The translations under genes and the position numbers were made by a program. DNA of 64,000 nt, from NCBI RefSeq assembly GCF_001514215.1, contig NZ_KQ948858.1, positions 236,617 through 300,616 on the forward strand. The letters are read 5' to 3'. The notes under the pieces were generated by a model. That model was not told the origin of the DNA and did not search any database. It saw only the letters and a list, made by a program, of their open reading frames with translations. Source of the stretch: Streptomyces bungoensis (GTDB lineage: Bacteria; Actinomycetota; Actinomycetes; Streptomycetales; Streptomycetaceae). Below are positions 57,352 through 64,000 of the stretch, in pieces. Positions within the stretch are counted from its first letter, which is position 1. The number at the start of each line of letters is the position of its first letter.

Positions 57352-58917
57352 ATGCCGACCTGCCCGAACGGACACCAGTCGGGTTCCGACGACTGGTGCG
57401 AGGTCTGCGGTCACCGCATGGCCGGTGCCGTACCTCCGCCCCCGCCGCCCCCGCCCGCCGGCGGCTACGGCTTCCCGCCCTCGCAGGGCGGCCGGCCCGC
57501 GGGACGCCCCGCGGCGCCCGGCGCGCCGGAGCCCGAGCTGTGCCCGCAGTGCCGTACGCCCCGCGAGGGCGGCGCTCCGTTCTGCGAGGAGTGCCGGTGG
57601 AACTTCCTGACCAACACGGCCACCTCCTACACGCCGGCGGCCCCGGCCGCCCCGTCCCGGCCCCAGCCCCGCTTCCAGCCGCCGAGCGCGACGTACGGCG
57701 GCGGTGACGGGTACGAGTACCAGGGCTCGCGGCCCTCGCAGGTGAACCGGCCCGCCGAGCCGATACCGTCCTTCAGCAGCGAGCCGTCGGGCCCGACGCC
57801 GTTCGCCGGCGAGCGCCGCCCGTCCGGCCCGCCGCCCACCTCGGGCGGCCCCTCGGGGCCCGGCGGCCCGGGTGGTCCCGGTGGCCCGTCCGGCTTCGGC
57901 CCGTCCGGCCCGCCGCCGCCGAACTTCGGCGCCGGCCCGTCGGGCTTCGGGGGCGGCCAGGGACAGGGTCCCGGGCAGGGGCAGGGCCAGGGCCCCGGTG
58001 GCCCCGGTGGCCCGTCCGGCTTCGGCGGTGGTCGGGGACAGGGTCCCGGCGGCCCCTCCGGCCCCTCCGCCCCTTCCGCTTTCGGTGGCGGGCAGAGCCA
58101 GGGTCCCGGCGGTTTCGGCGGCCGGCAGGGTCAGGGTCCCGGTGGCCCGTCCGTGCCGCCTCCCTTCGGCCGTGAACCCTCCGGTCCCGGCGGCCCCTCC
58201 GGCTTCGGCGACCCCTCCCGTCCGGTCCCGCCGCCGCCCGGGCCGACGCCGCCCGCCGGTCCCGGCGGTACGGCCGGCGGTGCGCCGCAGGCCTTCCGGT
58301 CCGGTCCGCCCGCTCCGCCCGCCTTCCCGCAGGAGACCGGCCGGCCCCCGGCCGGCGGCCCGTCCTTCGGCGGCGGTGAGGACGACTGGGTGATCTCCCC
58401 TCCGTCGTCCGGCCCCGGTGGCGGACAGGGCGGCGGCTACGGCTACCCGCAGCCCGGCGGCGCGCAGGGCCCCGGGTCCGGCTTCCCGGGGGCTCCGGCC
58501 CCGCAGCGGCCGGCCACCTGGACCGCGACCATCGGCCCGGACCGCGACTACTTCATGGCGATGATGCAGCGGTCGGGTCCCGAGGCCGCGGGCCTGAACC
58601 TGCCCGCCTACTCGCCCGAGCAGCAGCGCACGCTCACCGGCAACCAGGTCACCATCGGCCGCCGCCGGCACTCCACCGGCGACACCCCCGACATCGACCT
58701 GTCGGTGCCGCCGGAGGACCCGGGCGTCTCGCACCAGCACGCGGTGCTGGTCCAGCAGCCCGACGGCAGCTGGGCGGTCGTCGACCAGAACTCGACGAAC
58801 GGCACCACGGTCAACGGCGGCGACGAGCCGATCCAGCCGTTCGTGCCGGTGCCGCTGCAGGACGGCGACCGGGTGCACGTCGGCGCCTGGACGACGATCA
58901 CGATCCGCCGGGGCTGA
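57352..58917 (+). CDS. FHA-domain protein with zinc ribbons and Gly/Pro-rich linker
   Basis: A 521-residue protein. Two zinc-ribbon pairs start it (C4, C16, C19 in PTCPNGHQSGSDDWCEVCG, then CPQC and CEEC near residues 64-82). Residues ~140-390 are a Gly/Pro/Ser-rich linker with repeated GGPGGPSGFGGG units. The C-terminal FHA domain binds phosphothreonine: R437 in VTIGRRR, S460/H461 in GVSHQHAVL and NSTNGTTVNG. In related PknG pathways the kinase target is an FHA protein (GarA, OdhI); this one sits in the same operon. The phosphosite motif ETT of GarA is not seen; T residues in ATWTATIGPDRDY precede the domain. Ends the island. Confidence 0.85.
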   Translation: MPTCPNGHQSGSDDWCEVCGHRMAGAVPPPPPPPPAGGYGFPPSQGGRPAGRPAAPGAPEPELCPQCRTPREGGAPFCEECRWNFLTNTATSYTPAAPAAPSRPQPRFQPPSATYGGGDGYEYQGSRPSQVNRPAEPIPSFSSEPSGPTPFAGERRPSGPPPTSGGPSGPGGPGGPGGPSGFGPSGPPPPNFGAGPSGFGGGQGQGPGQGQGQGPGGPGGPSGFGGGRGQGPGGPSGPSAPSAFGGGQSQGPGGFGGRQGQGPGGPSVPPPFGREPSGPGGPSGFGDPSRPVPPPPGPTPPAGPGGTAGGAPQAFRSGPPAPPAFPQETGRPPAGGPSFGGGEDDWVISPPSSGPGGGQGGGYGYPQPGGAQGPGSGFPGAPAPQRPATWTATIGPDRDYFMAMMQRSGPEAAGLNLPAYSPEQQRTLTGNQVTIGRRRHSTGDTPDIDLSVPPEDPGVSHQHAVLVQQPDGSWAVVDQNSTNGTTVNGGDEPIQPFVPVPLQDGDRVHVGAWTTITIRRG

Positions 58918-58929
58918 GCACCGGCGGGC

Positions 58930-59910
58930 TCACGGCAGGGGCCAGGCGCCCGGCCCCGCCGGGTCGTCCAGCCACGCCCAGGTGCGCCCGCCGGCGACCG
59001 TGACGCCGTAGCGCTCCCGTTCCGGGGCGCCCTCGCCTTCCCAGAGCGCGCAGGCCTCCCGCGGGTCCAGGGCGCCCCGGGTCAGGGCGAGCAGGAAGCG
59101 GAAGGAGTCCTGTTCGCGGACCCGGCCCGGCAGCCCGGCCGGCGGCACCGGCCCGGGCTCCACGTGGCCCGCGCCGCGCAGCGGCACGAAGAAGGCGGCC
59201 GTCGGCAGGAAGCGGCCCTCGGCGTGCCCGGCGTCCCGGACGGTCAGGGCGAGCACCCCGGTGGCCAGCGGGGTCAGCACGCGGGCGCCGGGACGGCACT
59301 GCGCGAGCCAGGGGCGCGGCACCGTCGGCAGGGCGCAGGTGGCGATGATCCGGTCGAACGGGGCGCGTTCGGGCACGCCGCGCGCGCCGTCGCCGGTGAC
59401 GACCGGCACGCGGTACCCGGCCGCGGCCAGGTGCTGCCGGGCGGACTCGGTGATCTCCGGCTCCAGGTCGACGGTGGTGACGAGGTCGTCGTCGCCGAGC
59501 CGGTGGGCGAGCAGGGCCGCGTTGTAGCCGGTACCGGCGCCCACCTCCAGCACCCGGTCGCCGTCCGTGACGCGCAGCGCGACGAGCATCCGCGCCATCA
59601 GGGAGGGCTGGCTGCTGGACGACAGCAGCTCGCCGTCGCGCAGCCGGGTGGCCAGGGGCACGTCCTCGTAGGCGCCGCGCACCCAGCGCTCCCGGGCCTC
59701 GGGGTCGGGGTTCTGGCTCCAGCGGCGCTCGTAGCCGCGCGGGCCCGCGACGTAGTAGTACGGCACGAACAGGTGCCGGGGCACCGCCCCGAACGCCTCC
59801 CGCCACAGCGGGCCGCCGTCGAAGGCGCCCTCGGCGTCGATCTCCCGCACCAGCGCGGCCCGTGCCTCGGCGGCGAGTGCCTCGATCCCGGTGTCGTCCT
59901 GGACGCCCAT
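58930..59910 (-). CDS. protein-L-isoaspartate O-methyltransferase-like protein
   Basis: A 326-residue SAM-dependent methyltransferase of the PCMT family, which repairs isoaspartyl residues in aged proteins. The N-terminal helices (ALVREIDAEGAFDGGPLWREAFGAVPRHLFVPYYY) and the SSSSQPSLMARMLVAL stretch precede the SAM site VLEVGAGTGYNAALLAHRLG, then VTTVDLEPEI and DRIIATCALPTVPRPWL. A ~100-residue C-terminal extension is longer than in E. coli Pcm. It converges on the FHA gene with 12 bases between. It may instead act in natural-product methylation; no cluster is visible. Confidence 0.8.
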   Translation of the reverse strand: MGVQDDTGIEALAAEARAALVREIDAEGAFDGGPLWREAFGAVPRHLFVPYYYVAGPRGYERRWSQNPDPEARERWVRGAYEDVPLATRLRDGELLSSSSQPSLMARMLVALRVTDGDRVLEVGAGTGYNAALLAHRLGDDDLVTTVDLEPEITESARQHLAAAGYRVPVVTGDGARGVPERAPFDRIIATCALPTVPRPWLAQCRPGARVLTPLATGVLALTVRDAGHAEGRFLPTAAFFVPLRGAGHVEPGPVPPAGLPGRVREQDSFRFLLALTRGALDPREACALWEGEGAPERERYGVTVAGGRTWAWLDDPAGPGAWPLP

Positions 59911-60048
59911 GGGTCCACAGTAGAGGCGGGCCGTGCGGGAGGGCCGGAAGGAAGGCCACAGGGCCCGGCCCCCGGGCCGGCCGGTCTGAGACCATGGACG
60001 GGTAGTGCAGTTACCGGGGACCGGCAGACAGATGTGAGGCAATCCAAC

Positions 60049-60453
60049 GTGACCGAGATTCGGCGCGGCACGCTGCAGGAGCAGACCTTCTACGAGCAGG
60101 TCGGCGGCGAGGAGACCTTCCGCCGGCTCGTCCACCGCTTCTACGAGGGAGTCGCCGGGGACCCGTCCCTCCGGGCGATGTACCCGGAGGAGGACCTGGG
60201 CCCGGCCGAGGAGCGGCTCGTGCTGTTCCTCATGCAGTACTGGGGCGGCCCCACCACCTACAGCGAGCGGCGCGGCCATCCCCGGCTGCGCATGCGGCAC
60301 GCCCCGTTCACCGTGGACCGGGCCGCGCACGACGCCTGGCTGAGGCACATGCGGGTGGCCGTCGACGAGCTGGGGCTGTCCGAGGAGCACGAGCGGACGC
60401 TGTGGAACTACCTGACGTACGCGGCCCAGTCGATGATCAACACCCCGGACTGA
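60049..60453 (+). CDS. group II truncated haemoglobin
   Basis: A 134-residue 2-on-2 globin of the trHbO type, which binds oxygen, NO or peroxide. Heme contacts: Y32 (B10) in RFYEG, Y45 (CD1) in RAMYPEED, proximal H84 in RMRHAPF and W97 (G8) in HDAWLRHM, the group II signature. GTG 60049 is chosen because TGAGG at 60035-60039 lies nine bases upstream; GTG 60034 is an alternative. Probably has a role in NO or oxygen handling. It has no cotranscribed partner. Confidence 0.92.
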   Translation: MTEIRRGTLQEQTFYEQVGGEETFRRLVHRFYEGVAGDPSLRAMYPEEDLGPAEERLVLFLMQYWGGPTTYSERRGHPRLRMRHAPFTVDRAAHDAWLRHMRVAVDELGLSEEHERTLWNYLTYAAQSMINTPD

Positions 60454-60535
60454 CCGGCACCGCGGATTGACCGGCACCTCGGTCTGATCGACACCTCGGT
60501 CTGATCGGTGCGTGGACCGATCGGTGCCGTGGACG
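60451..60535. repeat. 17-bp tandem repeats downstream of the haemoglobin gene
   Basis: About five degenerate 17-bp units follow one another from the stop codon: TGACCGGCACCGCGGAT (60451), TGACCGGCACCTCGGTC (60468), TGATCGACACCTCGGTC (60485), TGATCGGTGCGTGGACC (60502) and a fifth partly shifted copy. Confidence 0.75.
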
Positions 60536-60698
60536 GATCGCGGCTCGCTGAGCGCCGGATTCCGGGCGGATGGCGCCGGATTCCGGTCACGATCGGATAT
60601 AGACCGGTCGACAACCGCTTACCCCGGCCCGTCCGCTCTGCGAGCATCGCTCGCGGATCCAGAAATCCTCAGGGAATTCCGGTCGGCACGGGGGTCGG

Positions 60699-63600
60699 GT
60701 GACGGGGTTCGTCGTCTCACGCGCGCGGGCGCACCGCCTGCTGCTCGGCTCCGCGCTGCTCACCGTGGTGCTGACCACCGCGGTGCTGGCGACGCTCACG
60801 GCGTACTCGGGCGCGCTCGGCGACGCGGCGCTGCGGCACGTGCTGGACGACCCGCGGACCGCGGCCTCCACCGGGCTGATCGTCAAGGCCGACGTCCCGG
60901 CCGGGCAGCGCGCCGCCGCCGGCACCGCCGTACGCGAGGGCGCGCGGCGGACCTTCGGCGGGCTGCCGGTGACCGTGCGCACCCTGCGCCGCTCGGGCCC
61001 GTACGCGCTCCCCCGCCCGACCCGGGCGCCCGGCGGCCGGTCCGGCGGCGACCCGGACCTCACCTACTTCGCCGCGCTGGACCCCGGCCAGGTGCGGGCC
61101 ACCGCCGGCCGGCTCCCGGGCCGGGGCTCCGGCGAGATCGAGGTGGCACTCCCCCGGGCCGCCGCCCGGTCCCTCGGGGTGCGGCCCGGCGACCGGCTCA
61201 CCCTGACCGACCGGCTCGCCGACCGCACGGTCCGGGTCCGGGTGACCGGCCTGTACCGGCCCACCGCCTCCGGCTCCGCGTACTGGCGGCTGGACGACCT
61301 GCTCGGGCGCGGGGTGAAGAAGTCCGGCTTCACGACGTACGGGCCGCTGCTCGCCGACCCCTCGGTGCTCGGCGGCGGCAGGGTCAGCACCGGATCCACG
61401 GCCTGGCTGGCCACGGCCGACTTCTCCCAGGTGACGACGGGGCGGATCGGCGAGCTGGGCCGGGCCGCCCGCGCCGGAAGCGCGGCGCTGCGCTCGGCGC
61501 CCGCGCTGAGCGGGGCCACGGCGGCGTCGACCGCGCTGCCCGACGTCCTGGACCGGGTCGACCGCTCGCTGCTGGTGTCCCGCTCCACCCTGCTCGTCGT
61601 CGCACTCCAGCTGGTGCTGCTCGCCGGGTACGCGCTGCTGCTGGTGGCCCGGCTGCTCGCCACCGAGCGGGCCGCCGAGACCCGGCTGCTGCGGGCCCGC
61701 GGCGCCTCCCGTGCCCGGATCGCCGCCCTCGCCGGGGCCGAGTCGCTACTGCTCGCCCTCCCCGCGGCCGTGGGCGCGCCCCTGCTCGCCGGGCCGCTCA
61801 CCGCGCTGCTCACCACCCATGGCCCGCCGGCCCGCCTCGGCCTGCGCCTCGACCTCCCGCCCGCAGGGAGCCCCGGGGTGTGGCTGGTGGCGGTGGCCGT
61901 GGCGCTGGGCTGCGCGCTGACGGTGACGCTCCCGGCGCTGACCGGCGCCGGCCCGGAACCGTCCGGGCGGCGGGGCGCGGGACCGGGGCGGATGCGCGGG
62001 CCGCGCGTTCCCCGCCTGCGGCGCCGTTCCGCCGCCTCCCGTGGTGCCCGGCCCCGCCGCGTCGGCGGCGGTCTCGCCCCCGTCCCGCTCCGCGCGGGCG
62101 CCGACCTCGGCCTGCTGGCCGTGGCCTCCGTCGCCTACTGGCAGTTGGCGCGGCAGGGCTCGGGTGGCGTCGCCGCCGACCGGTCGGGCGCGCTCGGGGT
62201 GGACCCCCTGCTGGTGGCCGCGCCCGCGCTGGCGCTGCTCGCCGGGACCGTGCTGACGCTGCGGCTGCTGCCGCCGGTGGCGCGGCTCGCCGAGCGGTGG
62301 GCGGCGGCCGGCCGGGGCCTGCCGGCGGCGCTGGCCGGCTGGCAGTTCAGCCGCCGCACCGCGCGCCGGGCCGGCCCGGTGCTGCTGCTCGTGCTCGCCG
62401 TGGCGCTCGGCATGCTGGCCGTCGGGCAGGCGGCCTCCTGGGACCGCTCGCAGGACGACCAGGCCGACTTCCGCGCCGGGGCGCCGGTCCGGGTGCTGTC
62501 CTCGGGGGAGGGCGGACTCGGCCGGACCGAGGCGTACGGCGCGCTGCCGCACGTCCGGGCGGCCGTCCCCGCCGTGCGCGGCAGCGAGCCGCTGTCCGGG
62601 GAGCGCACCGCGACCGTGCTGGCCGTGGACACCGCGCGCGCCGGGGACGCGCTGCTGATGCGCCCGGACCTGGCGGCCGTCCCGGTGCGGGGGCTGCTGG
62701 CCGGGCTCACGCCGAAGGACTCCCCCGCCGGGACGGCGGTCCCCGCGCACACCGCGCGGCTGCGGCTCAGGGCGAGCCTGCGCAGTTCGACCGGCCCCGG
62801 GACCACCGCCGACGTCACGCTCCGGCTGGAGGACCGCCAGGGCGTGCCGTACGAGCTGCCCGCCGGCCTGCTCCCCGCCGACGGCCGGCCGCACAGCCTC
62901 GCCCTCGACCTCACTCCCGCGCCCGCGCCCGGGGCGGCGGTCCTCACCGGGCTCCGGCTGGACATGCCGCAGCCCGCCGAGCGCGCCGAGCGGCACCGGT
63001 TCACCGTCCGGAGCCTGACGGCCGTGGCGGCCGACGGCACCGTACGGCCGCTCGCGCTGCCCGCCGCCTGGAGCACCGCCGCGCAGACCGGCGGCGCGGC
63101 CGTCGATGCCGCAGCGACCAGCCCGACCCGGCCCCGGCTCACCTCCCGTGAGCCGCTGGCCTTCACCTACGGCACCGGGTACCTCCCGAACGCCGACATC
63201 CGGACGGTCGCCTCGCTGTCCGTCCAGCTCCAGGTGGCGCGGCCCGCCCCGCCCGAGGTCCGGGCCGTGGCCACCGACCGCTTCCTCGCGTCGGCGGGCG
63301 CCCGCACCGGGCAGCGCGTGGACGTGACGGTCGGCGACCAGGACCTTCCGGTGCGGATCGTGCGTGCCGTGCGCGCGCTGCCCACCACCGGCGCCCCCGC
63401 GGACTCCGGCACCCAGGACGGCGGCGCCGTCCTGCTCGACCTGCGCGCCGCGAACCGGGCGCTGCAGGCGCGGTACGGCGACGGCGTCACGCCGAACGAG
63501 TGGTGGCTGAGCACCGCGCCCGGCGACGCGGCCGGGGTGGCCGCCGCCGTGCGCGCGCTGCCGGACGTCGACCCCGGGGACGTGGTGGTCCGCGACGAGA

Positions 63601-64000
63601 TCGCCGCCGAGCTGCGCGACGACCCCTTCGGCGCCGGTCCCACGGCCGCTTTCGCCGCGGCGGCCGTGGTGGCGGCGGCCCTCGCCGCGGTCGGTTTCGC
63701 CGTCGGCGCCGCCGGGTCGCTGCGGGCGCGGGAGGCCGACTTCGCGGTGCTGCACGCCCTGGGCGCCCCGCGCCGCAGGCTGGCCCGGACGGTAGCCGCC
63801 GAACTGGCCGTCCTGGTGGGCCTGGCCCTGACGGTGGGCGCGGCCCTGGGCACCGTACTGGCCCGGGGCGTCCTGCCGTTGATCGTCCTGACCGGCGAGG
63901 CCACCCGCCCCGTGCCCGGCCTGCTGGTCCAGCTGCCACCGGGCCGCGTCGCCCTGCTGCTGGCGGCCGTCGCCGCGGCCCCGCTGGCCGTCTCGGCGGT
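60699..64000 (+). CDS. FtsX-type ABC transporter permease (3' end beyond the window)
   Basis: The frame stays open from GTG 60699 to the window edge, about 1,100 codons. It begins with a basic stretch and a signal-anchor (LLLGSALLTVVLTTAVLATLTA), an external domain, then FtsX-like spans (STLLVVALQLVLLAGYALLLVARLLATERAAETRLLRARGASRAR), a second half with SAVALGM-like spans, and finally FAAAAVVAAALAAVGFAVGAAGSLRAREADFAVLHALGAPRRRLART, the second FtsX module. This is the large duplicated permease of a MacB-type exporter. The matching ATPase should lie next to it outside the window. Cargo unknown. Confidence 0.85.
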   Translation, partial: MTGFVVSRARAHRLLLGSALLTVVLTTAVLATLTAYSGALGDAALRHVLDDPRTAASTGLIVKADVPAGQRAAAGTAVREGARRTFGGLPVTVRTLRRSGPYALPRPTRAPGGRSGGDPDLTYFAALDPGQVRATAGRLPGRGSGEIEVALPRAAARSLGVRPGDRLTLTDRLADRTVRVRVTGLYRPTASGSAYWRLDDLLGRGVKKSGFTTYGPLLADPSVLGGGRVSTGSTAWLATADFSQVTTGRIGELGRAARAGSAALRSAPALSGATAASTALPDVLDRVDRSLLVSRSTLLVVALQLVLLAGYALLLVARLLATERAAETRLLRARGASRARIAALAGAESLLLALPAAVGAPLLAGPLTALLTTHGPPARLGLRLDLPPAGSPGVWLVAVAVALGCALTVTLPALTGAGPEPSGRRGAGPGRMRGPRVPRLRRRSAASRGARPRRVGGGLAPVPLRAGADLGLLAVASVAYWQLARQGSGGVAADRSGALGVDPLLVAAPALALLAGTVLTLRLLPPVARLAERWAAAGRGLPAALAGWQFSRRTARRAGPVLLLVLAVALGMLAVGQAASWDRSQDDQADFRAGAPVRVLSSGEGGLGRTEAYGALPHVRAAVPAVRGSEPLSGERTATVLAVDTARAGDALLMRPDLAAVPVRGLLAGLTPKDSPAGTAVPAHTARLRLRASLRSSTGPGTTADVTLRLEDRQGVPYELPAGLLPADGRPHSLALDLTPAPAPGAAVLTGLRLDMPQPAERAERHRFTVRSLTAVAADGTVRPLALPAAWSTAAQTGGAAVDAAATSPTRPRLTSREPLAFTYGTGYLPNADIRTVASLSVQLQVARPAPPEVRAVATDRFLASAGARTGQRVDVTVGDQDLPVRIVRAVRALPTTGAPADSGTQDGGAVLLDLRAANRALQARYGDGVTPNEWWLSTAPGDAAGVAAAVRALPDVDPGDVVVRDEIAAELRDDPFGAGPTAAFAAAAVVAAALAAVGFAVGAAGSLRAREADFAVLHALGAPRRRLARTVAAELAVLVGLALTVGAALGTVLARGVLPLIVLTGEATRPVPGLLVQLPPGRVALLLAAVAAAPLAVSA

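Noticed and set aside
57860..58200. DNA repeats with GGCCCGTCCGGCTTCGG as an independent element
   Set aside because: They keep the reading frame and encode the Gly/Pro-rich linker of the FHA protein, so they are part of that gene.

Overview
The window is very G+C-rich DNA with strong third-position G/C bias, GTG and TTG starts, many ATGA/GTGA stop-start overlaps and almost no space between genes. Its gene content (two-domain ROK regulators, two ECF sigma/anti-sigma pairs, mycothiol-type redox protein, chitosan-uptake operon, PknG cluster) points to the chromosomal core of a Streptomyces. From memory the order resembles the S. coelicolor region around SCO2637-SCO2670, where the csn operon is SCO2657-2662; this was not checked against a database. 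I see no rRNA, complete tRNA, insertion sequence, prophage or CRISPR array.

Layout. (1) 79-6408: a ROK regulator, then a cysteine-rich leader peptide and a five-gene organosulfur operon (lipoprotein, permease, ATPase, FMN monooxygenase, TauD-like dioxygenase). (2) 6472-18305: a DsbA/Rv2466c-like oxidoreductase, aminopeptidase N, a DUF559/AbiEi-like protein, a glycosyltransferase, a beta-lactamase-fold serine hydrolase, a Tat-exported phosphoesterase, a NUDIX hydrolase, and a PPOX/VOC pair divergent from a CGNR regulator across a striking palindrome. (3) 18464-27377: a secreted subtilase, an ECF sigma factor with a membrane partner, asd, and a second aminopeptidase N. (4) 27374-34165: EamA exporter with divergent MarR, FAD monooxygenase with divergent TetR over an array of 14-bp repeats, a small membrane protein, malQ and a repetitive 81-aa protein. 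(5) 34377-40788: ECF sigma, zf-HC2 anti-sigma factor, a three-gene ABC exporter, HNH nuclease and MscS channel. (6) 40846-47738: the chitosan operon csnR-E-F-G-H-K with its own promoter, operator and terminator. (7) 48240-58917: a seven-gene signalling island (GlnX-like membrane sensor, GlnH-like binding protein, coiled-coil protein, PknG-like kinase, PP2C phosphatase, VWA protein, FHA protein). (8) 58930-64000: protein isoaspartate methyltransferase-like gene, truncated haemoglobin, and a large FtsX-type permease cut by the window edge.

The genes work as self-contained modules: two nutrient-uptake operons (sulfur and amino sugar), each with a visible regulatory device; several regulator/target pairs with palindromic operators; and the PknG island. 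In mycobacteria and corynebacteria GlnX, GlnH and PknG form an amino-acid-sensing pathway acting through an FHA protein. Here that core is joined by a phosphatase, a coiled-coil protein, a VWA protein and an FHA protein carrying a zinc ribbon, which suggests an enlarged Streptomyces version. I consider this island, the cysteine leader peptide and the 14-bp repeat array the most interesting parts of the window.
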